Under the pieces are notes generated by a model. That model saw only the letters and a program-made list of their open reading frames with translations, was not told the DNA's origin and ran no database searches. From NCBI RefSeq assembly GCF_003182485.1, contig NZ_QGTX01000001.1, forward strand, positions 3,240,001 to 3,304,000: a stretch of 64,000 nt of DNA. Direction: 5' to 3'. Position numbers and translations under genes: made by a program. Of the stretch, positions 48,138-57,020 are shown piece by piece. This DNA is from Geodermatophilus normandii (GTDB lineage: Bacteria; Actinomycetota; Actinomycetes; Mycobacteriales; Geodermatophilaceae). Position 1 is the first letter of the stretch; the number at the start of each line of letters is the position of its first letter.

Positions 48138-49310
48138 TCATGCGGCAGGGGCGAGCGCCGCGGGGGTGGTGATCTCGGTGCCGTCGGGTCGCCAGGTGTG
48201 CCATCGGCCGTCGGGTCGTCGTTCGACGCGGAAGCCGTGGTGGACCTCGGTGTGGTGCCGTTCGCACAACAGGGCCGAGTTCTCCAGTGACGTCTCGCCG
48301 CCGTCGATCCAGTGGACCAGGTGGTGGACGTCGCACCAGTGCGTGGGCGCTTGGCAGCCGGTGAACACGCAGCCGCCGTCGCGGAGCTCGGTCGCGCGGC
48401 GCAGGTGGCGGTCGGCGAGGCGGTGGGCGCGGCCGAGGTCGAGCGGGGCGCCGTCGGGGCCGAACACCACGCGGCTCACGGCGCCGTCGCAGGCGAGCCA
48501 GCGGGCGCGGGCGGCGGAGATGACCGCACCGAAGCCCATCTCGGCGGCGCCCCGCCCGGTGGCCGGGTCGGCCAGGTCCTCCAGCTTCAGCACCACGGCG
48601 ACCTGCGGCCTGTGCCCCCGCAGGGTGGGCAGGCCGCCGGCGGCCAGCGCGTTGTCGCACAGCTGCACCAGGGCGTCGCCCTGCCGCTGCGCGCGGGTGC
48701 GCTCGTCCTCGGCGGGCCGGTCGGCTTGCACGTGGGCCTCCAGTGCCGCCTGCAGCCGCTCGGCGCCGACGGCGTCGAGTTCGCCGCGGATCGACAGGCT
48801 GCCGTCGGCGTGCCTGGCCAGCGTCAGGGACCGCTGCTCGGTGGGGTCGGGTTCGGGGCCGTCGGGGTCGAGGTCGTCGCAGTAGCGCTGCACCACCGTC
48901 ACCAGGTCGCCGTGGGGCTGCTCGACCGCGACCCCGGTGACCACCGCGTCGATCACGGTGAGGTCCACGCCCTGCGTGGCCGCGGCGGCCAGCCGCTGCG
49001 GCGTCACCGCCCGCGCCACCTCGGCGACCTGCGCGGCCGAGACCAGGCCGGCGTCGTGCGCCTCGGCGAGGGCGGGCAGGTGCTCCAGCGCCCGGCCGCT
49101 GCGCACCACCCGCGCGGCCTCGGCCGGCGACAGCCGGCAGTGCCCGCGCAGCCACGAGGCCATCGACCGCTGCCCGTCGCGCTCGGGCGCCTGCGACAGC
49201 TCCGCCTCCCGCACTCGGCGGGCCAGGGCGGCGTCGATCCGGTTGCGCTCGGCGACCAGTGCGGCGACGTCGTCGAGGACGTCCCCGCTTCCCAGATCAC
49301 TCGAACACAT
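48138..49310 (-). CDS. DUF222/HNH endonuclease-domain protein (13E12 type)
   Basis: A 390-aa protein of the large actinobacterial 13E12-like family. The N-terminal DUF222 region (about 15-290) is helical, with GQRSMASWLRGHCRLSPAEAARVVRSGRALEHLP near 46. The C-terminal HNH domain (about 310-360) reads CVFTGCQAPTHWCDVHHLVHWIDGGETSLENSALLCERHHTEVHH, with Cys pairs and the catalytic His. These genes are often multi-copy, and mobility or DNA-damage roles are only suspected. ATG at 49310. A 7-bp-stem inverted repeat (CCTGCCG/CGGCAGG at 48121-48149) overlaps its 3' end. Confidence 0.92.
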   Translation of the reverse strand: MCSSDLGSGDVLDDVAALVAERNRIDAALARRVREAELSQAPERDGQRSMASWLRGHCRLSPAEAARVVRSGRALEHLPALAEAHDAGLVSAAQVAEVARAVTPQRLAAAATQGVDLTVIDAVVTGVAVEQPHGDLVTVVQRYCDDLDPDGPEPDPTEQRSLTLARHADGSLSIRGELDAVGAERLQAALEAHVQADRPAEDERTRAQRQGDALVQLCDNALAAGGLPTLRGHRPQVAVVLKLEDLADPATGRGAAEMGFGAVISAARARWLACDGAVSRVVFGPDGAPLDLGRAHRLADRHLRRATELRDGGCVFTGCQAPTHWCDVHHLVHWIDGGETSLENSALLCERHHTEVHHGFRVERRPDGRWHTWRPDGTEITTPAALAPAA

Positions 49311-49448
49311 GTACGGATTCTACCGCCGGAGGGGCCCTCCCGCGCGTTGTATCCCCAGGTCAGGCCCCCGTCCACGGATGTGGCAGGGGGCCTCGACAGC
49401 GAGGGGGACCGGTGTCCGGCCGGCGCCGGCCGGTAGCCTCCCGCGACC

Positions 49449-49850
49449 GTGGACACGTGCGCGCCGGAGGCGATGCTGCCCGTCCCGGCAGGCCGCGTGA
49501 CCCTGTCCGACCGGCGCACACGGCGGCCGTGGACCGTCGACGTCGACGCCTTCGAGCTGGCGGCCGTCCCGGTCACCGCGGAGCTGTACGCACGGGTCAC
49601 CCGGGAGCGGCCGCACCCCGTCGGCGGCCGGCAGCCGAACGCCTGGGGCCTGCACGACGCGCTGGGCGGCGTCTGGGAGTGGTGCTGGGACCGCTACGAC
49701 CCCGAGGTGTACGGCAGCTACCGCGTGCTGCGCGGCGACGGCTGGTTCGACGAGCACTGGAGCTGCCGCGCCTCCGTGCGGCGCCGCAGCCACCCCACGC
49801 TCCGCATCGACGACGTCGGCTTCCGGCTTGCCTGCTCCGTTCCCCGCTGA
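49449..49850 (+). CDS. FGE/sulfatase-modifying-factor-like protein with a large internal deletion
   Basis: A 133-aa protein made of the two ends of a formylglycine-generating-enzyme domain. The N-terminal part, VPAGRVTLSDRRTRRPWTVDVDAFELAAVPVTAELYARVT, is the usual start. After RERP it jumps directly to HPVGGRQPNAWGLHDALGGVWEWCWDRYDPEVYG and RVLRGDGWFDEHWSCRASVRRRSHP, the usual C-terminal third. About 100 residues, including the SWxDA and LPTEAEWEYA blocks, are missing with the frame preserved. It could be a decaying gene or a minimal domain. GTG at 49449. It is convergent with the MFS gene. Confidence 0.8.
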   Translation: MDTCAPEAMLPVPAGRVTLSDRRTRRPWTVDVDAFELAAVPVTAELYARVTRERPHPVGGRQPNAWGLHDALGGVWEWCWDRYDPEVYGSYRVLRGDGWFDEHWSCRASVRRRSHPTLRIDDVGFRLACSVPR

Positions 49851-49854
49851 GGTC

Positions 49855-51018
49855 TCACCGGCGCAGCTCGAGGGCCAGCCAGCCGGCCAGCGCCAGGGGC
49901 ACCGCCGCGAACGCCGACAGCGCCGCGACGGTGCCGACCTGCGAGCCGAGCCAGGCGAGCAGCAGCGGGGTGCCGAACCCGGCGTAGGCGAAGGCGTAGA
50001 ACGCGCTGTTCATCGCCCCGCGGGTGTGCGGCGGGGCCAGCCGGGCGGTGAGGGTCAGCCCGGCGGTCAGGCACAGCCCCGCACCGCCGCCCATCAGCGC
50101 AGACGACGGCAGCAGCAGCGGCTCGGAGCGCGTGACCACCGCGGCCACGCCGATGGCGATCCCGATCGCGCCCAGCAGCATTCCCAGCGGCGCGGCGCCC
50201 CGCTCGAACCGGCGGCCCACCCGCGCGGCCACGGCGCTGGCGCCCAGGGCGAGCCCGCCGACCAGCCCGGCGTAGGCCACGCCCACGCCGTCGGGCACGA
50301 CGAGCAGCGGCAGCACGGTGGCCGCGACGGCGGGGAAGGCGAACACCCCGACCGCGGTGGGGGCGAGGACCGCCCGGAACGGCCGCCGCGCCTCCGGTGG
50401 CAGGCCGAGGGTCATGAGCCGGCCGGGCCGCCGCTCGCGCACCGTCTCCGGCACCACCAGCAGCGCGCCGAGCCCCACCAGCAGGACGCCGACGTGCACG
50501 AGGTAGGGCAGCGTCGTCGGTGCGGGCCCGTACTGGGCGAGCAGCCCGCTCATCGCCGGGGCGACGGCGAAGCCCAGCGACGACGACACCGCACCGCGGG
50601 TGGCCGCCGACTGCTGCGCGTCGGGGCCGGCGAGCTCCTGCAGCCACGCGTTGGCCACCGAGAACACCACCCCGGAGACGACGCCCTGCAGCAGCCGGCC
50701 CGTGTAGAGCAGCGGCAGCGAGCCGGCCGCCGGGACGAACAGCAGGGAGGCGAGCCCGGCGAGCACCGCGAACGGCAGCACCAGCGCCCGGCGCCCGAAG
50801 CGGTCCGAGGCCGCCCCGGCCACGGTCAGCGCCGCGACCAGCCCGATGGCGTAGCACCCGAAGACGGCGGTGAGGTCGGCGTCGGACAGCCCCAGGGTGC
50901 GCCGGTAGACCAGGAGCAGCGGGGTCGGGATGTTGGTGCCGAGGGCGACGGTGAAGAGGCCGAAGGTCAGGGCGTCGAGTCGTCGCCGCCTGTCCCGCTC
51001 CGTTGCGGCGTCCAGCAC
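49855..51018 (-). CDS. MFS transporter (12-helix)
   Basis: A 387-aa major facilitator. Motif A appears as GAASDRFGRRALVLPF near 65, and the loop GRLLQGVVSGVVFSVANAWLQEL near 105 and a SSSLGFAVAPAMSGLLAQYGP block near 137 fit drug or sugar exporters. About twelve helices; residues 195-210 form the central loop. Substrate unknown. GTG at 51018 gives a short cytoplasmic N-terminus before the first helix; longer frames upstream run antisense into the cupin gene and are rejected. Divergent from the cupin, 57 bp apart. Confidence 0.88.
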   Translation of the reverse strand: MLDAATERDRRRRLDALTFGLFTVALGTNIPTPLLLVYRRTLGLSDADLTAVFGCYAIGLVAALTVAGAASDRFGRRALVLPFAVLAGLASLLFVPAAGSLPLLYTGRLLQGVVSGVVFSVANAWLQELAGPDAQQSAATRGAVSSSLGFAVAPAMSGLLAQYGPAPTTLPYLVHVGVLLVGLGALLVVPETVRERRPGRLMTLGLPPEARRPFRAVLAPTAVGVFAFPAVAATVLPLLVVPDGVGVAYAGLVGGLALGASAVAARVGRRFERGAAPLGMLLGAIGIAIGVAAVVTRSEPLLLPSSALMGGGAGLCLTAGLTLTARLAPPHTRGAMNSAFYAFAYAGFGTPLLLAWLGSQVGTVAALSAFAAVPLALAGWLALELRR

Positions 51019-51075
51019 CCGGCGGACGCTACCGCTCCGCTGCCAGGATGGACGCCCGTCCGCAGAGGAGTCGAC

Positions 51076-51561
51076 GTGTCCCTGCACCGGCACTACCCGC
51101 CCGACCTCTACCGCGGCACGACCGGCGAGGCCAGTGCCTGGCTGCGCCCGTCCGGGCAGCCCCCGGACACCACCTCGGCCGGCGGGGTCACGTGCGAGTT
51201 CCTCGCCACCGGCGAGCAGACCGGGGGGCGCTTCGGCCTGTACCGCTGGACCTTCGGCAGCGAGGCGTCGGGCCCCGGACCGCACTTCCACCGGTCGATC
51301 ACCGAGCAGTTCTACGTCCTGTCCGGGGAGGTCGAGGTCTACGACGGACGCACCTGGGTCACCGCGGGGGAGGGCGACTTCTTCTACGTCCCCGAGGGCG
51401 GGGTCCACGGTTTCCGCGGCGGGGAGCGCGCCTCGATGCTGCTGATGTTCGCGCCGGGCGGGCCGCGCGAGGAGTACTTCGAGACCCTCGCGCGCGGGAC
51501 GCAGATGACCCCGGAGGAGCGCGCGGAGTTCATGCTCCGCCACGACACCTACTGGGTCTGA
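51076..51561 (+). CDS. Cupin-domain protein
   Basis: A 161-aa single-domain cupin. Motif 1 is GPHFHRSITEQFYVLSGEVEVY near 76 with the metal-binding H-x-H and Glu, and motif 2 lies in FFYVPEGGVHGFRG near 109 with a second His. An N-terminal GRFGLYRWTFGSEASGPG leads into the barrel. A C-terminal helix with REEYFETLA follows. GTG at 51076 has GAGGAG five bases upstream. Function could be sugar or small-molecule binding; not predictable. Confidence 0.88.
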   Translation: MSLHRHYPPDLYRGTTGEASAWLRPSGQPPDTTSAGGVTCEFLATGEQTGGRFGLYRWTFGSEASGPGPHFHRSITEQFYVLSGEVEVYDGRTWVTAGEGDFFYVPEGGVHGFRGGERASMLLMFAPGGPREEYFETLARGTQMTPEERAEFMLRHDTYWV

Positions 51562-51579
51562 CGGGGTGCTGCGTGCGGC

Positions 51580-51938
51580 ACGCGTCCGGATGGACGGGTA
51601 GCCCGGTCAGCCGAGCCCGTCGACCCGGCCGCCGTCCGGGCACCATCCCGGCCGCCTCCTGCGCCAGGCACCGCACCGGCAGGCTGCGCACCCGGTCGAC
51701 GAACGCCGCGCGGCGGTCGGCACCGACGTGGGGCAGGACCGCGGTGTGCAGGACGACCGGGACGGCGCCGTCGGGCACGGGCGCGAGGGCGTCGGGAGCG
51801 CGGCCGGGAACCCCGGCGGTCGCGGTCGCGGGCCACGGCCGCCGGCAGCGCCGAGGAGACCGGCGCCTCGCCGGAGGACTCCTCGCTGGACGCGCGGAAC
51901 CCCCCGGCGAGCCGCTCGAGGTCGGCGTCGTCCGTCAT
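51580..51938 (-). pseudogene. DUF2332-family remnant
   Basis: The frame starts TDDADLERLAGGFRASSEESSGEAPVSSALPAAVA, like the start of DUF2332 proteins, then degenerates into Arg/Pro sequence. In another frame the family's later block appears: RAPDALAPVPDGAVPVVLHTAVLPHV followed by GADRRAAFVDRVRSLPVRCLAQEAAGMVPG. The roughly 200 residues between these are missing. So the gene has suffered a large deletion and a frameshift. It lies between the cupin and carboxylesterase genes; the next gene downstream ends about where its promoter should be. Confidence 0.6.
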
Positions 51939-51957
51939 CCCGGCCCCTCGCCGGCGC

Positions 51958-52890
51958 TCAGCTCCGGAGGACCTCGCCGAAGCGCGCGCAGCTCTCGTCG
52001 ATCGCGGCCTGCGCGGCGGGGGAGAAGGCGCCCATGTCGAAGAACCCGTGGATCAGGCCGTCGTAGCGCCGCACGTCGGCCTGCACGCCGGCCGCCTCGA
52101 GTGCCTCGCCGTAGGCCTCGCCCTCGTCGCGCAGCGGGTCGAACTCCGCCGTCACCACCACCGCCGGCGGCAGCCCGGTGAGGTCGGCGTGCAGCGGCGA
52201 GAGCCGGGCGTCGCGGGCGTCGTCCCAGGCCCCGGCGTAGTGGCCGTAGAACCAGTCCATCGTGTCCTTCTCGAGGAAGTAGCCCCTCGCGTTCTCCACG
52301 CGGGAGGGGTAGTCGCCCTCGGCGTCGACCGCCGGGTAGACGAGGAACTGCCCGGCCAGCGGCGTGCCGTCGTCGCGCAGCACCTGGGCGACCACCGCGG
52401 CCAGGTTGCCGCCCGCGCTGTCGCCGGCGAGCGCCAGCCGCTCGTCGCCGCCGAACTCGTGCAGGTTCTTCGCCACCCAGCGGGCGGAGGCGACCGCGTC
52501 CTCAGCGGCGGCGGGGAACGGGTGCTCGGGCGCCAGCCGGTAGTCGACGGCGACGACGACGGCCCGCGCGCCGCGGCACACCGAGCGGGCCATGTTGTCG
52601 TGGGTGTCGAGGTCGCCGATCACCCAGCCGCCGCCGTGGAAGAAGACGACGGTGGGGAAGGGGCCCTCGCCCTCGGGCCGGTACACACGCGCGCGCAGGT
52701 CGCCGTCGGCACCGGGGACGGTGCGGTCCTCGGTGGCCGCCACCGGCACGACCTGCTCGGGGGTGCGCGCGCCGTGCGTGAGCTGCAGGTACTGGGCGCG
52801 CCCGGCCTCCGGGGTGCCCTCGTACATCGGCGGCGCGCCGGACTGCGCGAGCAGGGACAGCAGGGCGGCGATGTGCGGGTCGACCGGCAC
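51958..52890 (-). CDS. Hormone-sensitive-lipase-type carboxylesterase
   Basis: A 310-aa alpha/beta hydrolase of family IV. The oxyanion motif is VVFFHGGGWVIGDLDTHDN near 82, the nucleophile is in LALAGDSAGGNLAAV near 150, Asp is in TAEFDPLRDEGEAY near 250 and His in GLIHGFFDMG near 280. All catalytic parts are intact. GTG at 52890 has AGGAGA upstream. Substrate probably a short acyl ester; monocistronic. Confidence 0.93.
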   Translation of the reverse strand: MPVDPHIAALLSLLAQSGAPPMYEGTPEAGRAQYLQLTHGARTPEQVVPVAATEDRTVPGADGDLRARVYRPEGEGPFPTVVFFHGGGWVIGDLDTHDNMARSVCRGARAVVVAVDYRLAPEHPFPAAAEDAVASARWVAKNLHEFGGDERLALAGDSAGGNLAAVVAQVLRDDGTPLAGQFLVYPAVDAEGDYPSRVENARGYFLEKDTMDWFYGHYAGAWDDARDARLSPLHADLTGLPPAVVVTAEFDPLRDEGEAYGEALEAAGVQADVRRYDGLIHGFFDMGAFSPAAQAAIDESCARFGEVLRS

Positions 52891-52979
52891 GGGGGATCTC
52901 CTGACGGCAGTGTCGGGCAGTATCGGAACGGGGCGGTCGTGACCCGGACACGGACGCTACCGCCCGACCTCCGCCGTCC

Positions 52980-53831
52980 TCAGAGGTCCCGGCGGGAGAA
53001 CGCCATCCCGGCCAGCCCCAGCACCACGGCCACCCACAGCGCGGCCCAGGCCAGGTAGGTCGCGGTCAGCGGCGCCTCGGAGAAGAACGGGGAGCCGCCC
53101 AGGTCGGGAGCGAACTGCGTGAGCAGGCTCGGGTCCTGGAAGGCGTTCATCGCCCCGCGCCACAGCCCGTCGGTGGGCAGCAGCATCCGCGACACCGCGC
53201 CCACCCGCGCGACGCCCTCGTTGCCGAGCGCGTCGCCGATCCCGCCGACGACGCCGGCGATCCAGGTGGCGCCGAACAGGCCGACCGCCACCACGCCAGA
53301 GGCCATCGGCGAGATCACCGTGGACAGCAGCAGGCCGAGCGTGAGCAGCACCGCCGTCTGCGCGGCGAGCAGCGCGAGGCCGACCACCGGCCGCGGTGGC
53401 CAGTAGCCCACGGTGACCTGGACGACGACGAACTGCGCCAGCCCGGCCAGCGTGACGAAGGCGCTGCCGAACGCCACGAGCCCCAGCCACTTGCCCACGA
53501 GCACCGCCGAGCGGCGCACCGGGCGGGCCAGCATCGCCAGCGCGGTCCCGGACTCGACCTCCCCGGACAGGGTCGGGCCGGCGAGGAACGCGGTGCCCAG
53601 CGCGGCGATGAGGCTGAACCCGAACATGACGAGGTTGAGCACGGTCGACGCCGCCAGCCGCGCCTCGCCGCTGGTCAGCCCGCCGAACTCCGCGTCCAGA
53701 CGGGCGAAGCCCCAGGCCGACAGGGCCAGCAGGAGCACGGTCAGCACCGCCAGCGAGCGCAGCACCTTCCGGCGTGCGGCCTCGCGCAGGGTGAGGCCGG
53801 CGAAGGTGAGGACGGTCCGGGCGGTGCTCAC
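52980..53831 (-). CDS. ABC-2 type transporter permease
   Basis: A 283-aa membrane protein with about six helices, related to NatB/ABC2_membrane_2. It opens TVLTFAGLTLREAARRKVLRSLAVL, the usual cytoplasmic helix, then STVLNLVMFGFSLIAALGTAFLAGPTLSGEVESGTALAMLARPVRRSAVLVGKWLG, a typical block. GTG at 53831 overlaps the stop of the ATPase gene (GTGA). Together they probably export or remove a small molecule or peptide under control of the sigma/anti-sigma pair. Confidence 0.88.
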   Translation of the reverse strand: MSTARTVLTFAGLTLREAARRKVLRSLAVLTVLLLALSAWGFARLDAEFGGLTSGEARLAASTVLNLVMFGFSLIAALGTAFLAGPTLSGEVESGTALAMLARPVRRSAVLVGKWLGLVAFGSAFVTLAGLAQFVVVQVTVGYWPPRPVVGLALLAAQTAVLLTLGLLLSTVISPMASGVVAVGLFGATWIAGVVGGIGDALGNEGVARVGAVSRMLLPTDGLWRGAMNAFQDPSLLTQFAPDLGGSPFFSEAPLTATYLAWAALWVAVVLGLAGMAFSRRDL

Positions 53832-54799
53832 GACGGCCCTCCCGGACCCTCGCGGAGCACGGCGAGCAGCCGCTCCTCGAGGCTGATCCGCCCGGGCTCG
53901 ACGGCGTGCACGCGCACCCCGAGGGCGACCAGGTCGGCGACGAGGGCGGGGACGGCGGACTCCTCGTCGTCGGACAGGGTCACGGTGAACCACTCGCCGC
54001 TGCGGGTCAGCCGGCCGGTGGCGGCCAGCCGCGCCTCGGCCCGGGCGTCCACGCCGTCGAGCCGCAGCCGCAGCTCCCGCGAGCCGAGCAGCTCGGCGAG
54101 CGTGCCGGCGGCGGCGACCCGGCCGCGGTCGAGGATGACCACCCGGTCGCAGACGCGCTCGACCTCGCCGATCAGGTGCGAGTTGAGCAGCACCGCGACG
54201 CCGCGCTCCTTGAGCGAGAGCACCAGGTCGCGCACGTCGACGCGGCCGAGCGGGTCCAGCGCGCTGGTCGGCTCGTCGAGGACGACCAGCTCCGGGCGGG
54301 CCACGAGCGCCACGGCCATGCCCAGCCGCTGCTGCATGCCCTTGGAGAAGCCGCCCACCCGGTCGCCGGCGCGCTCGCCGAGCCCCACCAGGCCGAGGAC
54401 CTCGCGCTGCTCGGCGGTCGGTGTCGCAGCGCCGGAGAGGCGGACGTGCAGCGTGAGCACCTCGGCCGCGGTGAGCCACGGCTGGTACCGGAAGAGCTCG
54501 GGCAGGTACCCGACGCGCGCCCGGGCCTGCGGGTCGCGCGCCGGCCGGCCGAGCAGCAGCACCTCGCCGGCGTCGGGCCGGACGAGGCCCAGCAGCATCT
54601 TGATGACGCTGGTCTTGCCCGCGCCGTTGGGCCCGAGCAGGCCGAGGACCTCGCCGCGGCCGACGGTGAAGGAGACGCCGTCGACCGCGGTCCGCCGGCC
54701 GTACCGCTTGCGCAGGCCCTCGCACCAGACCGCCGGCGACGGCGGCAGGTCGGCCAGCAGCCGCTGCGCCGCCGAGGTGGCGGCGGTCGGGGCGGTCAC
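53828..54799 (-). CDS. ABC transporter ATP-binding protein
   Basis: A 323-aa ATPase. Walker A GPNGAGKTS near 58, Q-loop near 95, signature GGFSKGMQQRLGMA near 143, Walker B LVVLDEPTSALDP near 168 and H-switch LLNSHLIGEVERV near 200. The C-terminal 100 residues form the accessory domain common to NatA/CcmA-type ATPases. GTG at 54799 overlaps the anti-sigma stop; its stop overlaps the permease start. Confidence 0.93.
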   Translation of the reverse strand: MTAPTAATSAAQRLLADLPPSPAVWCEGLRKRYGRRTAVDGVSFTVGRGEVLGLLGPNGAGKTSVIKMLLGLVRPDAGEVLLLGRPARDPQARARVGYLPELFRYQPWLTAAEVLTLHVRLSGAATPTAEQREVLGLVGLGERAGDRVGGFSKGMQQRLGMAVALVARPELVVLDEPTSALDPLGRVDVRDLVLSLKERGVAVLLNSHLIGEVERVCDRVVILDRGRVAAAGTLAELLGSRELRLRLDGVDARAEARLAATGRLTRSGEWFTVTLSDDEESAVPALVADLVALGVRVHAVEPGRISLEERLLAVLREGPGGPS

Positions 54800-55878
54800 T
54801 CCTGCAGACCCCGGGCGACGGCGAGCACCTCGTCGGCGTCGAGGGACCCGGCGACCGCGGTGACCACGCCGTCGGTCACCCACACCACGCCGGCCACCGA
54901 GCCGTCGCGCGAGGTGAGCACCGTGGCCGGCGCGCCGTCCACCTCCTCGACCGAGCTGGTGGCCAGGCCGGCCGGGACGGGCAGCGGCAGCGTCGTCCCG
55001 TCGCCGGCGAAGGAGCGCAGCTGGGCGGCGAGGTCCTCGGGAAGGCCGGGCAGCGACAGCAGGTACTCGCGGGCGGTCGCGAACGGGATCCCCGAGGACT
55101 CGGCGGTGGGCGCGACGACGCGGGCGACCACCAGGCCCGGGGCGCCGCTGCCGCTGGTCCACACCGCGGCCACGCCGGGGCCCGCGGAGAGGCGGAAGCG
55201 GCCGCCGTCGAGGCCGGCCGGCGGGGGCGGCAGCGTCTCGCCGGCCGCGGAGGCGGCCTCCGCCGCGCGCTCGGCGGAGAAGGTGAACTCCACGGTCGCC
55301 CGGTTCCCGACCTGGTAGGCCGGGTCGCCGCTCACGCCGCCGGGGAGGTCGGTGACCCGCGGCACGCCCAGTCCGGTCGCCTCCCCGGCCGCGGCGGCGT
55401 CGGCCACCCCGCGGACGTCGGGCTCCTCGACCACCTGGGCCGTGCCGTAGGCGGAGAGGTCGGGCAGCGCGACCAGGTCGGCCTGGGTGACGCTCACCGG
55501 CGCGATCTGCTCGGTGCGGAAGACCTGCAGCCAGTCCGCGGCGGCGGCCGCGCCGCCGCCGGCCAGCAGGGCGGCGACCCCGACGACGGCGACGACGGGG
55601 CTGCGCAGCCGATTGCGCCACCGGCGGGCGGGTGCGGGCGCGGCTGCGCGCCGGCGCTCGTCGACGGCGACCGCGTGCGCCAGCCGGGACCACGCGGCGT
55701 CGACGTCCGGGGGCGTCCCGGTGTCCAGGGCGGTCGAGACGGCGGCGGCGTCACGCTGGGCGGCGGCCAGGCCGGACAGGCACGCCGGGCAGCCGGCCAC
55801 GTGCTCGCGGTCGGCGTCGGCGACACCGGCCGGCTCGTCCACGAGCCGGCGCAGCGTGCCCTCAGTGGGATGACGCAT
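54796..55878 (-). CDS. Transmembrane zinc-binding anti-sigma factor
   Basis: A 360-aa membrane protein. The N-terminal ZAS region has DREHVAGCPACLSGL with H-x3-C-x2-C near 25-33, which holds zinc and binds sigma. A transmembrane helix (about 93-112) follows. The extracytoplasmic part (about 115-360) has repeated beta-strand-like segments, such as VEFTFSAERAAEAASAAG and GAPATVLTSRDGSVAGVVWVTDG, and may be the sensor. ATG at 55878 overlaps the sigma gene by 17 bases. Confidence 0.85.
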   Translation of the reverse strand: MRHPTEGTLRRLVDEPAGVADADREHVAGCPACLSGLAAAQRDAAAVSTALDTGTPPDVDAAWSRLAHAVAVDERRRAAAPAPARRWRNRLRSPVVAVVGVAALLAGGGAAAAADWLQVFRTEQIAPVSVTQADLVALPDLSAYGTAQVVEEPDVRGVADAAAAGEATGLGVPRVTDLPGGVSGDPAYQVGNRATVEFTFSAERAAEAASAAGETLPPPPAGLDGGRFRLSAGPGVAAVWTSGSGAPGLVVARVVAPTAESSGIPFATAREYLLSLPGLPEDLAAQLRSFAGDGTTLPLPVPAGLATSSVEEVDGAPATVLTSRDGSVAGVVWVTDGVVTAVAGSLDADEVLAVARGLQE

Positions 55879-56371
55879 GACGGGACAACTCCTCGCGCAG
55901 GGCGGACTCGGCGCGTCGCACGGTGGTGCCGACGCTGCCGGGGGACAGATCGAGAGCGGCGGCGACCTCGGCGTAGCTCAGGCCGCTGTGCCGCAGGACG
56001 AGGGCGACCGCCTGGCGCCGGGGGAGCCGGGCCAGGGCCGCGCGCACGCGTCGGCGCTCGTCGAGGGTGACGACGTCGTCGGCGACGTCGGGCACGGTCG
56101 GGTCGGGACCGGCGGCCGACTCCTCGCGGGAGGCGCGGCGGCGGCCGGAGCGGAGGTGGTTGAGCGCGGTGTGCGCCGCGGCGACCGACAGCCAGGCCGG
56201 CGCCTCACCGGCCGGGACCGCGGTGCGGGCGAAGGAGAGGAAGACCTCCTGCGCGACGTCCTCGGCGCCGTCGCGGGAGCCGAGCACCCGGGTGGCGACG
56301 GCGACCACGCGGGGATAGGCGGTGCGGAAGACCTGCTCGAGGTCGGCGCGGACGGCTCCTCGTCCCGACAC
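55862..56371 (-). CDS. ECF RNA polymerase sigma factor
   Basis: A 169-aa ECF sigma factor. Sigma-2 has FRTAYPRVVAVATRVLGSRDGAEDVAQEVFLSFAR near 14; sigma-4 has LARLPRRQAVALVLRHSGLSYAEVAAALDLSPGSVGTTVRRAESALREEL near 110. GTG at 56371 has GCGGAGCC upstream; a longer start at 56464 would add 31 Arg-rich residues and is unlikely. First gene of a four-gene operon with anti-sigma, ATPase and permease, so it probably drives its own operon. Confidence 0.92.
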   Translation of the reverse strand: MSGRGAVRADLEQVFRTAYPRVVAVATRVLGSRDGAEDVAQEVFLSFARTAVPAGEAPAWLSVAAAHTALNHLRSGRRRASREESAAGPDPTVPDVADDVVTLDERRRVRAALARLPRRQAVALVLRHSGLSYAEVAAALDLSPGSVGTTVRRAESALREELSRHASSH

Positions 56372-56518
56372 GGCTCCGCCGTCCTCCCGCCTGGTGCGCT
56401 CCGCCGCCCGCCCGCGGGACAGCACGGCGGCCGGCGCACTGACACGGTGCCCCACGACGTCCACGTCTGTAGAGCACCGCCACGCCCCCGGATGTGACAG
56501 GGGGCCGGCGGGACGACC

Positions 56519-56947
56519 TCAGGTGAGCCCGGGGAGGTTGACGACGATCGCCTCCTGGCTGCTGCGGGCGATCACGACGACGGCCTCCTCGTCGGTGGGG
56601 TTCTCCTCGCGGTGCGGCGTGAACGGCGGCACGAACACGTAGTCGCCGGGCTCGGTGGCCAGCCGCACCTCCTCGCCGTCGCGGGCGAAGACGAACACCG
56701 GCCGGCCGCGCAGCACGTGGATCGCGGTCTCGGAGTCGCCGTGGTGGTGGTCGCCCGAGGACGTGCGCGGCGCCACGTGGGTCTGCCCCATCCACAGCCG
56801 CTGCGACCCGACGGTCCGCTCGGAGACCGCCTCGCGCCGGGTCATGCCACGGGTCTGGCCGGTGTCGCCGCTGAGGTCGGCGGCGCGCACGTGCCGCAGC
56901 GGCCGGTGCCACGCGTCGTCCTGGTCGTCACGGTGGTGGTCGCTCAC
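56519..56947 (-). CDS. Cupin-domain protein
   Basis: A 142-aa single-domain cupin with SSGDHHHGDSETAIHVLRGRPVFVF near 66, in which the three consecutive His and a Glu form motif 1, and PGDYVFVPPFTPHREENP near 100 as motif 2. The N-terminus (about 1-30) is His/Asp/Arg-rich and may be linker. GTG at 56947 has a weak Shine-Dalgarno; ATG at about residue 35 is an alternative. Function not predictable; cupins with this pattern bind a metal. Confidence 0.85.
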   Translation of the reverse strand: MSDHHRDDQDDAWHRPLRHVRAADLSGDTGQTRGMTRREAVSERTVGSQRLWMGQTHVAPRTSSGDHHHGDSETAIHVLRGRPVFVFARDGEEVRLATEPGDYVFVPPFTPHREENPTDEEAVVVIARSSQEAIVVNLPGLT

Positions 56948-57020
56948 CGGTGCAGTGGACCACCGCCGGCCGGGACCGGTCCACCGGGAGACGGCGGGGT
57001 GACGGGGGGGAGACGGCGGA

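Noticed and set aside
48138-49310. HNH protein as part of a restriction or defence island
   Set aside because: It belongs to the common DUF222/13E12 family and no methylase, helicase or other defence gene is next to it.
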